Position numbers and translations under genes: made by a program
Part shown: positions 20,876 to 30,175 of the stretch, one piece after another
Layout of the letters: each line of letters starts with the position of its first letter
Numbering within the stretch: the first letter of the stretch is position 1
The notes under the pieces: model-generated
The model's input: the letters and a program-made list of their open reading frames with translations, nothing else
Databases searched by the model: none
What the model was told of the DNA's origin: nothing
Assembly: GCF_014635325.1 (NCBI RefSeq)
Contig: NZ_BMCT01000005.1
Span: 407,245 to 471,244 of the forward strand
DNA: 64,000 bases
Direction: 5' to 3'
Source of the DNA: Azorhizobium oxalatiphilum
GTDB taxonomy: Bacteria > Pseudomonadota > Alphaproteobacteria > Rhizobiales > Xanthobacteraceae

Positions 20876-21216
20876 GACAAATCCTCGCGCGGTACCCAGG
20901 GTTAGGACCCGGCACCGTCCGATCTTGGTCGACCCGCGTTGACGAAACGCTAAGCACCCTTCTCCGGCAATGCGGGCGGGAGCGGGGCAGCTTGTCCGTG
21001 CGGCATCCGAGGGTATGCCATCCTGGGGCGAGATTGCGTCCGGATCAACCGGAGATCGGTATCGTCGAGGCCAAGCCGCAAGCCCCGCGATCCCTTGCCA
21101 GCAGCCAAGAACCGTTCCATGCCCTTTTCGTCAGGGGCACAACGCTGTATCTGATGCGGTTCGCTGTCCCCGCTCCGGGGGATGGCGCCATAGCAATAGA
21201 GAACAAGGCTTCCGCC
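20876..21216. other. Divergent slt-dapA intergenic region
   Basis: About 340 bases between two divergent genes. It must hold both promoters, but no motif stood out. The dapA frame is open back to 20992 without a ribosome site, so that upstream part is treated as non-coding. GAACAAGG lies just before the dapA start. Confidence 0.45.
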
Positions 21217-22116
21217 ATGTCGTCCGTGTCGCCCAATGCCCTCTTCCGTGGCTCCCTCACCGCGCTGGTCACGCCATTCCGCGACGGAGCTCTGGACGAG
21301 AAAGCATTCCGCGGCCTCGTGGACTGGCAGATCACGGAAGGCACCAACGCCCTCGTGCCGGTCGGCACCACCGGCGAAAGCCCGACGCTGAGCCATGACG
21401 AGCACAAGCGCGTGATCGACTGGGCGGTGAGCGAATCTGCCGGCCGCGTGCCGGTGATGGCAGGTGCCGGTTCCAACGACACCGCGACCGCCATCGAATT
21501 CTCGCAGCATGCCGAGAAGGTGGGCGCACAGGGGCTGCTGGTGGTGACGCCCTATTACAACAAGCCCTCGCAGGAGGGCATGTACCAGCACTTCGCGGCC
21601 ATCGCGAAGTCCACCAGCCTGCCCATCTTCATCTACAACATCCCCGCCCGGTCGGTGATCGACATGTCGGTGGAGACCATGGCGCGGCTGCGGGAGTTTC
21701 CGAACATCGTCGGCGTGAAGGACGCGACCACCAACATGGCGCGCGTGTCCTTGCAGCGGCAGACGCTGGGCGAGGACTTCATCCAGCTCTCCGGCGAGGA
21801 CATCACGGCGCTGGGCTTCAACGCCCATGGCGGCGTCGGCTGCATCTCGGTGACGGCGAACGTGGCCCCGCGCCTGTGCGCGGAGTTCCAGGCCGCCTGC
21901 ACCGAGGGCGATTACGCCGCCGCGCTGGAGATCCAGGACAAGCTGGTGCCGCTGCACACCGCGCTGTTCATTGAAACCAACCCGTCGCCCACCAAATATG
22001 CCCTGTCGGTGCTGGGCAAGATGGTGGACGACGTGCGCCTGCCCATGGTGCCCGTCTCCGACGCCACCAAGGCGGTGGTGCGTAGCGCCATGGTCCACGC
22101 CGGCCTCATCAACTGA
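21217..22116 (+). CDS. dapA: 4-hydroxy-tetrahydrodipicolinate synthase
   Basis: A 299-residue TIM-barrel aldolase condensing pyruvate with aspartate semialdehyde, the first step of the lysine/diaminopimelate branch, which also feeds peptidoglycan. The Schiff-base Lys168 (GVKDAT) and Tyr140 (YNIPARS) correspond to E. coli Lys161 and Tyr133 with a constant offset of 7. The pyruvate-binding GTTGES motif is at about residues 50-55. Length is typical. It is followed after 78 bases by smpB. Confidence 0.96.
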   Translation: MSSVSPNALFRGSLTALVTPFRDGALDEKAFRGLVDWQITEGTNALVPVGTTGESPTLSHDEHKRVIDWAVSESAGRVPVMAGAGSNDTATAIEFSQHAEKVGAQGLLVVTPYYNKPSQEGMYQHFAAIAKSTSLPIFIYNIPARSVIDMSVETMARLREFPNIVGVKDATTNMARVSLQRQTLGEDFIQLSGEDITALGFNAHGGVGCISVTANVAPRLCAEFQAACTEGDYAAALEIQDKLVPLHTALFIETNPSPTKYALSVLGKMVDDVRLPMVPVSDATKAVVRSAMVHAGLIN

Positions 22117-22194
22117 GGCTGGTGCTGCCCGGTTCGGCGCAGGTTTCAAAACGGGGCGGGGGCCTGACCCGCGCCCGCCCCATCCGAGAGCGAA

Positions 22195-22674
22195 ATGTCC
22201 GAAAAGAAGAAGAAAACGCTGCCGACCAGGACGGTCGCCGACAACCGGCGGGCGCGCTTCGACTATGAGATCGGCGAGACGTTCGAAGCCGGCATCATGC
22301 TGAAGGGCACCGAGGTGAAGGCGCTGCGCACCGGCAAGGCGACCATCCACGAGAGCTATGCCGCCGGCAAGAATGGCGAGCTGTGGCTCTATAACTCCTA
22401 CATCCCGGAATATCTGGAAGCCAACCGCTTCAATCACGAGCCGCGCCGGCCGCGCAAGCTGCTGATGCACAAGCGCCAGATCCACAAGCTGACCGTGGCG
22501 GTGGAGCGCGAGGGCATGACCATCGTCGCCATGAAGGTCTATTTCAACGAAGATGGCCGGGCGAAGGTGGAAGTGGCGCTGGGCAAGGGCCGCAAGGCGC
22601 ACGACAAGCGCGAGGCGGTCAAAGAGCGCGACTGGAACCGCGACAAGGCCCGCCTGATGCGGGATCGCGGCTGA
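22195..22674 (+). CDS. smpB: SsrA-binding protein SmpB
   Basis: A 159-residue small basic RNA-binding protein that delivers tmRNA to stalled ribosomes for trans-translation. Family motifs are visible: [29 protein letters not shown] is split across residues 16-44, SYIPEY and [17 protein letters not shown] follow, and the basic tail is [24 protein letters not shown]. dapA-smpB adjacency is common in alphaproteobacteria. The tmRNA gene itself is not in this window. Confidence 0.96.
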   Translation: MSEKKKKTLPTRTVADNRRARFDYEIGETFEAGIMLKGTEVKALRTGKATIHESYAAGKNGELWLYNSYIPEYLEANRFNHEPRRPRKLLMHKRQIHKLTVAVEREGMTIVAMKVYFNEDGRAKVEVALGKGRKAHDKREAVKERDWNRDKARLMRDRG

Positions 22675-22702
22675 GGAGCACCCGCAGCTTGCGCAACAGG
22701 CT

Positions 22703-22739
22703 CCCTCTCCCGCTTGCGGGGGAGGGGTGGGGAGGGGGC
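22703..22739 (+). repeat. Half copy (A4) of the GC-rich inverted-repeat element
   Basis: A single left arm CCCTCTCCCGCTTGCGGGGG..., continuing GAGGGGTGGGGAGGGGGC, as in copies A2 and A3, with no matching right arm in the following 150 bases. It lies 28 bases after smpB. Confidence 0.75.
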
Positions 22740-22779
22740 ACGGGCGCAACATCTACCCCCAGAACGTCCCGCAGTTCTA

Positions 22780-22880
22780 GAGCATGTCCGGCTTTGATTG
22801 CTCCGCAATCCAAGCCGAAAGACATTCTCTATCAAAGACTTGGAGCGTTTCAGCGTTTCCATGAAACGCTGAAACGCTCC
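22780..22880 (-). repeat. Dispersed 100-bp repeat, copy B2
   Basis: Inverted copy of 18537-18637. Its head is a perfect 18-bp inverted repeat (GGAGCGTTTCAGCGTTTC and its complement, 22842-22859 with 22863-22880) around a CAT centre. Copies B1 and B2 point in opposite directions and flank the slt-dapA-smpB block. Confidence 0.88.
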
Positions 22881-22907
22881 AGGCGAGCAAACCCTTCACC
22901 TGCCTCC

Positions 22908-22943
22908 GGAAAACGAAAAACGGCCGGGCAATATGCCCGGCCG
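22908..22943 (-). terminator. Intrinsic terminator of the DUF1217 gene
   Basis: A 10-bp stem CGGCCGGGCA/TGCCCGGCCG (22921-22943, 3-base loop). On the minus strand it is followed by TTTTTCGTTTTC. It lies just past the 3' end of the DUF1217 gene. Confidence 0.9.
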
Positions 22944-22975
22944 TTCGCATGTCTGGGGTGGGGACGCGGGCGGGC

Positions 22976-23770
22976 TCAGCCGCCGTATTTCAGGTCCAGC
23001 AGAGAGGACGTGAAGGCGTCCGAGGTCGAGCTGGACGAGCCCGTCTGGAACAGCGCAAGGATCGGGTCCGAGGCCACGTTCTCAGTCGCGTCCCAGATGG
23101 CGGTGAAGCGCTGGAGCAGCTTGTCCACCTTCGCCGGGTCCTGCATGTCGGCCGGGGTGAACTTCTGCTCGACGATCTTCTTCTGCTGGTCGATGTCGAT
23201 GCCGCCCATGGTCGCCGGGAAACCGTAGACCGTGGTCATCACCTTCCACATGGCCGCATCGCCGATCACCGTATAGGCGCTCTTGATGCTGGACGCGTTG
23301 CGGCGGAAGTAGAGCGCAAGCTGCACGCCCTGATCTTCCGTGCCGATCGTGGTCTCCATGGACTGGGCCAGGAAGAGCTTGCCGACGTCAGCGGCAGCCA
23401 TGGGCGGATTGAGCGTGGATGCGCCCTCCACCGAGGAAAACTGCGAGAAGGCCTTGGCAAAATTGACGAAGCGATCGTCCGCCAGCCGGTTCGCGAAGCT
23501 GTTCTTGTCGGAGAGGTCGCTCTCCAGAACCTTCTTCATATAGGCCTTGGCATGCGCCATGTCGGACAGGCCGAACGCGGTCATGGCCGTATTGAAGATG
23601 GTGTAGTTGTTCACGAAGTCATCGGCAGTCTTCAGCTTGCCGATATTGGCTTCGTAATAGGTGATGTCCCGCTTGGTCTGCGGATCATTCGCCTGCATGG
23701 TCAGCGCCGTGGCGCTGTTCTTCACGTAGTAGTTGTAGGTCGCAAAGGTCGACCCGAGATTCACGGTCAT
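22976..23770 (-). CDS. DUF1217 family protein
   Basis: A 264-residue mainly helical, soluble protein beginning MTVNLGSTFATYNYYVKNSA, with KRDITYYEANIGKLKTADDFVNNYTIFNTAMTAFGL in the first quarter, read in two blocks. This repeated pattern of segments joined by FxLxxM-type turns is that of DUF1217 proteins, which in rhizobia are often encoded near flagellar genes (FlgF/FlgE regions). No flagellar gene is near here, so it is an isolated member. The frame is open to 24040, but the ATG at 23770 starts the conserved part. It has its own terminator. Confidence 0.7.
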   Translation of the reverse strand: MTVNLGSTFATYNYYVKNSATALTMQANDPQTKRDITYYEANIGKLKTADDFVNNYTIFNTAMTAFGLSDMAHAKAYMKKVLESDLSDKNSFANRLADDRFVNFAKAFSQFSSVEGASTLNPPMAAADVGKLFLAQSMETTIGTEDQGVQLALYFRRNASSIKSAYTVIGDAAMWKVMTTVYGFPATMGGIDIDQQKKIVEQKFTPADMQDPAKVDKLLQRFTAIWDATENVASDPILALFQTGSSSSTSDAFTSSLLDLKYGG

Positions 23771-24203
23771 CGCTGACAGTCCCCACCGTCTGCTTGGCTG
23801 GCCCGAATCCTCTCCCCGACCGTACGGACGAAAGACAGGAACGGTTGCTGCAACCATACCGTGGTGCAGGGTTTGGCGCCATCGCCATGGTGTGGAATTC
23901 GGCGTTGCCGCGCGGGGCGTGGCACCGGCACCGGGGCTGGCGGTGTGCGGGAAAACGGGCGGGAAATCCTTATGGTTAAAGGCCCGGTGGCGCGGGAACG
24001 GCGGCGCCCGCCTCGGCAGGGCGCGTCTGTGAAGCTGCAAGCTTCAGGCAAGCCTCGGCACCATGGCTGGCGCCTGCCGACCGGGATCATTGCTTGGGCC
24101 GAAGGGGATGTTGGCCAAAAGGGCGGGCGCCATGGCAGGATGCGGTTGCGGCCTTGCGTCGCGCGTGTGCCCCACGGGGGACGTTCACAGGGGAGACCGA
24201 CCC

Positions 24204-24812
24204 ATGCCCGACCCCATCGCCCCGGACCCCATCGCGCCCGCCGCCATCACCCCCGCCACCCCCGAGGATGACGGCGCCGCCGATCATCTGCCGGGGCTGG
24301 AACTGCCCATCATCCCGCTCATGGGCACCCATGGTCATCCGGTGGACCTGTCCGATCTCTCCGGTCGCGTGGTGGTCTATGCCTATCCGAAGACCGGCCG
24401 GCCCGACATGCCCACGCCCGATGGCTGGGACAGCATTCCGGGCGCGCGCGGCTGCACGCCGCAGTCCTGTTCGTTCCGCGACAGCATGGACGACCTGCGC
24501 AGCGTCGGCATCGAGCATGTGTTCGGTCTCTCGGTGCAGGACACCGGCTATCAGCAGGAGGCGGCCACCCGGCTTGTCCTGCCGTTTCCGCTGCTCTCCG
24601 ATCATCGGCTGGAGTTCGCCCGCGCCGTACGCCTGCCCACCTTCGCGTTCGAGGGCGCGCTGCTCCTCAAGCGCCTCACCATGGTGATCGAGGACGGCGC
24701 CATCGCCCATGTCTTCTATCCCGTCCATCCGCCGCAGGAGAGCGCCCAGCAGGTGGTGGCGTTCCTGCGCGCCCACGACGCCGCGCAGGAGGCGAGCCGC
24801 TCGGGCTGGTGA
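24204..24812 (+). CDS. Peroxiredoxin (AhpC/TSA, PrxQ/BCP-like)
   Basis: A 202-residue thiol peroxidase-like protein with a thioredoxin fold. After a Pro/Ala/Asp-rich N-terminus (about 1-30), the core has VVVYAYPKTGRP and the redox motif GCTPQSCSFRD. Cys84 is the likely peroxidatic Cys and Cys89 the resolving Cys, the CxxxxC spacing of PrxQ/BCP enzymes. LSVQDTGYQQEAATRL and FPLLSDHRLEFARAV follow as expected. It reduces hydrogen peroxide or organic hydroperoxides. The start at 24204 has GGGAGA upstream. It is monocistronic. Confidence 0.85.
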   Translation: MPDPIAPDPIAPAAITPATPEDDGAADHLPGLELPIIPLMGTHGHPVDLSDLSGRVVVYAYPKTGRPDMPTPDGWDSIPGARGCTPQSCSFRDSMDDLRSVGIEHVFGLSVQDTGYQQEAATRLVLPFPLLSDHRLEFARAVRLPTFAFEGALLLKRLTMVIEDGAIAHVFYPVHPPQESAQQVVAFLRAHDAAQEASRSGW

Positions 24813-24986
24813 TGGCCCTGTGGATGGCTGCGACACGCGGCCACCGTCTGCGGTAGGGGCTTATGGGATCGGCGGGGCAGCTGGTGCCGGGTTGCCTCCG
24901 GTCGCGAAAAGTTCGCAAAAAGCTGCATCTTTTCCGTGGCTTCTGCAGTTAAGCTCCCGCCGCTTCGACGCGACACGGGAGAGCAG

Positions 24987-26345
24987 ATGCCGACCTTCAC
25001 GCCGCCCGACACGATTGCCCTCGCCGCGCTTCGCCCCGGCGATCCTTCCGAAAAGCTTGCCGCCGCCATCGGCCCGCGCTGGCGTCCGCCCCATCCGGGG
25101 GAGGGCGGCTGGGTGCGTTATCTGGAGCGTCAGTTCTCCTTCGCGGCGCGGCTCGACCGCGACGGGCGCATCGGCCTGCTGCAATTCAAGGGCAATTTCG
25201 ATCCCAACGCCGTTATTGCCGGCGTTGGGATGCGCATGGAGCGTGCGGCGGCGGAGGCGCTGGAGCCGTCCCTGAGTATTGCGCAGAACACCGTGCGCGG
25301 CGGCGATTATGCCTTCGGCGGCCGGCAGCTCACCAAGGAGATCCGCCTCTCCGTCGATGTCGCCTATGGCAAGGTGAGCGAGATCAACATCACCAATCTT
25401 GCGGCCGTCTGGCCGGACTGGCGGGAGCTGAAGATCGCACCGCCGCGTCTCGCCTTCAACGTGAAGGTCGTTCCCGGTCTCAAGGCGCCGGGCAGTCAGG
25501 TGCCGCAGGGCTGGGCCTGCGGCCTGCCGCGCGGCATCACGCCCATCCAGTGGCCGCTCTCCATCGACACCGGCTTTCCGCTTGAGCACCATTTCACCGT
25601 GCGCGTGCCCGAGCCCTACCGGCTGAAGGGGCCCGATTATGTGGCGCTGGCGGTGTTCAGCGATACCCAGACCGAAAGCCGCTCGACGCCCGCCATGGTG
25701 GACTTCATGCACGCCACCCTCGACGGACGGCCGCTGCCGGAAGAAGTGGGACCGGAGCTGGCGCCCTTCCTTGAGCATCTGCGCAACCGCCATCCCATGG
25801 AGACGCGCACCTACGATCTGCTCTACAACACCTTCGCCTTCATCTGGCTGACGCAGGACGAGATCGACGGGCCGGAGTGCCTGCCCCCCGCGCCCATCGA
25901 GACGGATGCGAACGAAAAATCCGACCTGCCGGACTATCTGAAGACCTCCGCCGCCGAGCGCCTGTTCGGCTGGAACGGCAAGGAGGCGTTCAATTCCGAA
26001 TATTACCTGCACCGCCTCGCCGGCCGCCGCCCGGAAAGCCGCTGGGATCTCCTGGAATTGCGGGTGACGCAGGTGTCGAACGATCCCAATGCCGGCAAGA
26101 CGCCCATCGAGTTCGACGGGCGGGACAATGCCGACCGCTATGTGCCGCGCTTCGACGAGGCGTGGGAAAAGCTTGGGCTCCAGCTCGCCTATGACGATCT
26201 CCAGTTCGGCGGCACGCTGATGCACGGCGGCGGCATCTATGTGTCCTCGCCCTTCTTCCTCGCCTTCCACGAGACCATGGGCCAGCCGAACCTTGCCGGC
26301 CAGCTTGCCCAGCTCGATCTCCTCACCGGCATCGTCGATTACTGA
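24987..26345 (+). CDS. Conserved hypothetical protein, 452 residues
   Basis: A 452-residue soluble protein with no signal peptide and no recognised domain. Conserved-looking features are aromatic and charged stretches such as GWVRYLERQFSFAARLDRDGR (split 1+20) near residue 36, TYDLLYNTFAFIWLTQDEIDGPE mid-protein and FGGTLMHGGGIYVSSPFFLAFH near the end. The start at 24987 follows GGGAGAGCAG. The DUF1963 gene begins 52 bases after its stop, so the two are probably cotranscribed. Function unknown. Confidence 0.65.
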   Translation: MPTFTPPDTIALAALRPGDPSEKLAAAIGPRWRPPHPGEGGWVRYLERQFSFAARLDRDGRIGLLQFKGNFDPNAVIAGVGMRMERAAAEALEPSLSIAQNTVRGGDYAFGGRQLTKEIRLSVDVAYGKVSEINITNLAAVWPDWRELKIAPPRLAFNVKVVPGLKAPGSQVPQGWACGLPRGITPIQWPLSIDTGFPLEHHFTVRVPEPYRLKGPDYVALAVFSDTQTESRSTPAMVDFMHATLDGRPLPEEVGPELAPFLEHLRNRHPMETRTYDLLYNTFAFIWLTQDEIDGPECLPPAPIETDANEKSDLPDYLKTSAAERLFGWNGKEAFNSEYYLHRLAGRRPESRWDLLELRVTQVSNDPNAGKTPIEFDGRDNADRYVPRFDEAWEKLGLQLAYDDLQFGGTLMHGGGIYVSSPFFLAFHETMGQPNLAGQLAQLDLLTGIVDY

Positions 26346-26397
26346 GCATCCGCTCGTCGCCGTCCGGCTCCTGATCCCCCAACAGGGAGGCCTCCTC

Positions 26398-27414
26398 ATG
26401 TTCGACAGCCCCGCCGATGCCCAGAAGATGCTCGCGGCCTATCTCGATCCGCCGGCCATCGTCGAAGTGGTGAAGTATCTCCAGCCCGCCATCGGCTTCA
26501 CCTTCACCAGCCGTGCCGACATCCCGGTGGGCGCGACCAGGTTCGGCGGCACGCCCGATCTGCCCAAGGGCGCCGACTGGCCCCGCCCGCCCGCGCCGCC
26601 GAATGCGGAAGAGATCGCCGGGCGCGGCAATGCGGATGCGGGCGCCGCCATGCGCCGGCATATGGCGCTGAACCTGCCCTATGCCTTCATCGCCCAGATC
26701 GATCTCGGCGAGACGGCAGCGCTGGGCGAGGTTTCCGCATCCCTGCCGTCCGAGGGGCGGCTCCTGTTCTTCTACGACCTCTCGGTGGGGCCGTGGGAGA
26801 CCGGGACGCGCGTGGCCAAAGTCATCTGGGACCGCACACCGAAGGCCGATCTCGCGGCCGCAGCCGTACCGCCGGACATGGCGGCGGAGGATGCGCTGGA
26901 GCGCAGGCAGTCGGCGGAGATCGCCCAGAAATTCAAGCTGCCGCCGCCGGATCCGAAGGCGGGCACCAATTATCTCGCCCCCGCCCGCGCCGCGAAGCCT
27001 TCACGCACGCTGGTGGCGGTGCCCCTCAGCACGGTGGAGGGCGATGCCATCCCCAAGGCCGAGCGCGACAGCTACACGGACGCCTATCAGGAATTCTATT
27101 ACGGCGTGCTGGAGAAGCGCCCCGACGCGCGCAACCAACTGCTCGGCCCACCGGAGCCGGAGCAGGACGACCCGCGCTACACTGCCGCCGCTGTGACCTT
27201 GCTCAACAAGGAATTCCCTTCGAGCGATGAGTGGAAGCAGAACCGCGACACCATCATGAAGAACGCCGCCGACATGGTGCTGCTGCTACAGATGGACGTG
27301 AAGGGCTGGATGCAGGCCGACATGGTGGAAGGCACGGTCTATTTCGTCATCGGCAAGAAGGATCTGGAGGAGCGCCGCTTCGACAGGGTGATCGCGGTCT
27401 ACCAGCAGACCTGA
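26398..27414 (+). CDS. DUF1963 (YwqG-like) protein
   Basis: A 338-residue soluble protein. TSRADIPVGATRFGGTPDLP and GADWPRPP (residues about 42-70) and the IAQIDLGETA and GRLLFFYDL segments are hallmarks of the YwqG/DUF1963 family, whose molecular function is not established. A good ribosome site (GGGAGG) precedes the ATG at 26398. It is paired with the upstream unknown gene and convergent with the toxin-antitoxin genes. Confidence 0.8.
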   Translation: MFDSPADAQKMLAAYLDPPAIVEVVKYLQPAIGFTFTSRADIPVGATRFGGTPDLPKGADWPRPPAPPNAEEIAGRGNADAGAAMRRHMALNLPYAFIAQIDLGETAALGEVSASLPSEGRLLFFYDLSVGPWETGTRVAKVIWDRTPKADLAAAAVPPDMAAEDALERRQSAEIAQKFKLPPPDPKAGTNYLAPARAAKPSRTLVAVPLSTVEGDAIPKAERDSYTDAYQEFYYGVLEKRPDARNQLLGPPEPEQDDPRYTAAAVTLLNKEFPSSDEWKQNRDTIMKNAADMVLLLQMDVKGWMQADMVEGTVYFVIGKKDLEERRFDRVIAVYQQT

Positions 27415-27417
27415 GGC

Positions 27418-27723
27418 TCACGGCTCACCCGCGATGAGCGCTGCGAAGTCGCGGCCACCATAGAAAATGCGGATGATCTCGACCGGTCCCGGCGTCAGCC
27501 GATAGACCACCACCACCCGCCTATCGAGCGGCAGCAGCCGTAGGCCGGGGCGCAGATCGTCCCGCGCCCGGCCCATCTCCGGTTGGGCGCCAAGCTGCCC
27601 GCAGCGGGCGATGATCCCGTCCACGAAGGCCGCCGCACGCTCGGGGCGGTCGCGGGCGATATAGTCCTCGATGGCGTCGAGATCGGTGAGGGCGGCAGGC
27701 CGGAACGTGACCGTGCGCGCCAT
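27418..27723 (-). CDS. ParE/RelE-family toxin
   Basis: A 101-residue toxin-like protein. FRPAALTDLDAIEDYIARD and PERAAAFVDGI at the N-terminus, then GLRLLPLDRRVVVVYRLTPG and IIRIFYGGRDF, follow the ParE/RelE fold pattern. ParE toxins poison DNA gyrase; RelE-type members cut mRNA. The sequence alone does not decide, but the ParD-like partner favours ParE. Its start overlaps the antitoxin stop by one base (TGATG), the usual coupling. Confidence 0.88.
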   Translation of the reverse strand: MARTVTFRPAALTDLDAIEDYIARDRPERAAAFVDGIIARCGQLGAQPEMGRARDDLRPGLRLLPLDRRVVVVYRLTPGPVEIIRIFYGGRDFAALIAGEP

Positions 27724-27989
27724 CAGCCCCTGGCCGGTCCGGAGCGCAGGCGACGGCGGGCCGCGAGATGCGCCATCACCTCTTCCATCGGGACGCTTGG
27801 TCGGGGGTCTTCGAGGGATTCGTCGATCCGGCGCAGCAGGCCGGCGAGCCGCTCCTCATGGGAGACTTCGTGATCCTCCAGCAGCCGCAAGGCGGCGCGT
27901 ACCACCTCGCTGGCGTTCTGGAAGCGACCTTCCGCGATCTGCTTCTCGATGAAGGCCTCGAAATGCGGGCCGAGCGAGACATTTGGCAT
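27723..27989 (-). CDS. ParD-type (CC2985-like) antitoxin
   Basis: An 88-residue antitoxin. The N-terminal ribbon-helix-helix ([20 protein letters not shown], then [21 protein letters not shown]) binds operator DNA, and the charged C-terminal tail should neutralise the toxin. The ATG at 27989 is preferred over the GTG at 27995 because GGAGG lies five bases upstream of it. It precedes the toxin gene in a two-gene operon and is expected to autorepress. Confidence 0.88.
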   Translation of the reverse strand: MPNVSLGPHFEAFIEKQIAEGRFQNASEVVRAALRLLEDHEVSHEERLAGLLRRIDESLEDPRPSVPMEEVMAHLAARRRLRSGPARG

Positions 27990-28044
27990 CGGCACCTCCT
28001 CTCCCGCGCAGGGTCAGTCTGCGCCCATGCGATGTCAATAGATG

Positions 28045-28515
28045 TCAGTGTCCGCCCTGTGTCAGCAGATAAGCGATGAGATCGGCGCGCTCGGTGGGGG
28101 AGGGCACGCCGGGGAAGACCATGCTGGTGCCGGGCACCAGCGCGCGCGGCCCCTTCAGCCAGGCATCCATGCGCGCCGCATCCCAGCGCGCGCTCACGGC
28201 CTGCAAGGCGGCCGTATAGGCGAAGCGCGCACTGTTGCGGCCGACCTGCGATCCCATCACCCCATAGAGGTTCGGCCCGTTGAGATTGGGGCCGTTCTCG
28301 CGGATGGAGTGGCAGGCGGCGCAGCGCTTGAAGAGCTGCTCGCCCGCTTTCGGGTCCGCATGAGGCAGCAGTTGCGCCAGCGTGGCGCCCGGCGGCACAG
28401 CCGCCTTTTCCCAGTGATCGGGGCCGGCATCGGGGCGGGCGGCATGGACCAGCGCGCCGATGGCGGCCAGCATGGCGAGGAGGAAGAGGACGAGAAACGC
28501 CCGGGAGCGGGTCAT
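28045..28515 (-). CDS. Cytochrome c (class I, membrane-anchored or secreted)
   Basis: A 156-residue monohaem cytochrome. It has an N-terminal hydrophobic segment (residues 6-25, signal or anchor), haem motif CAACH (Cys65, Cys68, His69), GPNLYGVMG after the haem and Met132 in GTSMVFPGV as the distal ligand. The pattern matches the CycM/c552 group that donates electrons to terminal oxidases. The open frame extends to 28644, but the ATG at 28515 begins the signal-like helix. It lies 80 bases after the MFS gene on the same strand. Confidence 0.9.
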   Translation of the reverse strand: MTRSRAFLVLFLLAMLAAIGALVHAARPDAGPDHWEKAAVPPGATLAQLLPHADPKAGEQLFKRCAACHSIRENGPNLNGPNLYGVMGSQVGRNSARFAYTAALQAVSARWDAARMDAWLKGPRALVPGTSMVFPGVPSPTERADLIAYLLTQGGH

Positions 28516-28594
28516 AAGGCGAGGATCGGAACGCAGGAGACAGGGCGCGCACCATGGCGCGCGCCTGCCGCAGAGGCAAGCCGCCCGGGCCGGC

Positions 28595-29902
28595 TCACGC
28601 CGCCGAAGCGGCCTGCGGCTCCTTGCCCGCATCGGCAGGTCCATGGCGGGCGGGCGGATAGACGTAAGGCCCGAGCCGCAGCGACAGGAAGCCGGTGAGG
28701 AAGACGAGGCCGAGGAAGACGGCGATGCACGGCCCGTAGGTCTTCAGCGCATCATAGGTGCGGCCCATGGCATAGACGCCCACTCCCGAGCCGCAGATGA
28801 GCGCGCCGAAGATGAAGCCGTAGATGCGCGCGAACAGCGCCTTGGGAAAATAGCGGCTCGCCATGTAGCCCATGAGGTCCACCTCGGCCCCCAGCGAGAG
28901 GCCGAGCGCGATGACCGCCAGCGCGGGCGGCAGCAGCGGGCTGTTCAGCCACAGCACGCCCATGGCGCAGGCTGCCAGCAGGAACACGCCGAGCGCGATG
29001 AAGGGCGCGAAGACGCGGTCGGCGATGAAGCCGGCGCCGAGCCGCCCCACCACGCCGAAGGCGCCGGCAAGGCCCATCAGCCCCACCGCCTCGCCCATGC
29101 TCATGCCCCGGTCGGTGAAGAGCGAGACCAGATGCGGCATGGTGCCGTTCACCGCCACCGCCAGCACGAAGGCGGACGCAACCAGGATCCAGAAGGCCGG
29201 CGTCGCCAGCGCCGCGCGGAGCGAGGCTTCACCCTCGCCCGCCCGCTGCACGGTGGCGGGGAGAGGCACCGGCGCCTCCTTCTCGCGAATGACGAACAGC
29301 GCGCCCGGCAGGGTGACGCAGAGCAGCAGCGCGGCGAGGCCCACATAGGCGCCGCGCCAGCCGAATTCCGCCAGCAGCAGCGCCGCCACGGCGGGCATAT
29401 AGGTGGCGCCGATGCCGAGGCCGGAATTCACCACGCCCAGCGCCAGCCCCCGGCTGCGGTCGAACCAGCCCACCACCACCTTCAGATAGGCCACCGGCTG
29501 CTGGCCCCAGTTCACGAGGCCGATGAAGGCGAACAGGGCGCAGAAGGCGGCCAGCGAATGGGCCAGCGCGAGGCCGGCAATGGCGGCGGCGGTGAGCAGC
29601 AGCGAAGCCACCAGCGGCCCGCGCACGCCAAAGCGGTCGATCACCATGCCCGACACGGGGCTTATGACGGCGGTGAGATAGAGCATCAGGCTCATGGCCA
29701 GGGAGGCGTCGGCGCGCGTCCAGCCGGTATCCTCGGTGATCGACTTCAGGAACACGCCGAAGGTGAGCGAGAGCAGCGGCAGGCCACCGGCGGTGAGCGC
29801 CAGCGTGGAGGCGCCCGCGATGGTCCAGGGATGGCGCAGGAACGGGTGGCGCAGGAGAGAAGGCTGTCCGGGGGCGGCGGGCCGGCGGGAGGCGTCGGTC
29901 AT
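28595..29902 (-). CDS. MFS transporter (oxalate/formate antiporter-like group)
   Basis: A 435-residue 12-helix permease. GMVIDRFGVRGPL after TM2 is the major-facilitator loop 2-3 motif, and the second half has the related GFIADRVFAPF. LTFGVFLKSITEDTGWTRADASLAMSLMLY, read in two parts, resembles the monocarboxylate/oxalate-formate subgroup. The substrate cannot be read from sequence. The ATG at 29902 precedes the first helix; the open frame runs to 30133 without support. The cytochrome c gene lies downstream. Confidence 0.85.
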   Translation of the reverse strand: MTDASRRPAAPGQPSLLRHPFLRHPWTIAGASTLALTAGGLPLLSLTFGVFLKSITEDTGWTRADASLAMSLMLYLTAVISPVSGMVIDRFGVRGPLVASLLLTAAAIAGLALAHSLAAFCALFAFIGLVNWGQQPVAYLKVVVGWFDRSRGLALGVVNSGLGIGATYMPAVAALLLAEFGWRGAYVGLAALLLCVTLPGALFVIREKEAPVPLPATVQRAGEGEASLRAALATPAFWILVASAFVLAVAVNGTMPHLVSLFTDRGMSMGEAVGLMGLAGAFGVVGRLGAGFIADRVFAPFIALGVFLLAACAMGVLWLNSPLLPPALAVIALGLSLGAEVDLMGYMASRYFPKALFARIYGFIFGALICGSGVGVYAMGRTYDALKTYGPCIAVFLGLVFLTGFLSLRLGPYVYPPARHGPADAGKEPQAASAA

Positions 29903-30175
29903 GGGTGTCCCGGATGACGGAGGAGGGCGGCAGCCGGAAGGCCCGGCCGCACGGAAGGGAAGGCACCGCCCGATGGTCCGGGCGGACTCAGCGGGCCGCG
30001 TGTCGGGAAGTAAGGTCGTACAGTCCGCGCGCGGGCGCAACATGTGTTGAACGGGAGAGGGAACGCCGCCCGACAAAAGGCCGCCGGCATCGGGCGGCAT
30101 CGGGGCTCCTCGCCTGATGGCAGGCAGCCCCATCCCGCACCGGGTTCCCCCGGCGCGCTCCTGCTAAGTTTCCGC

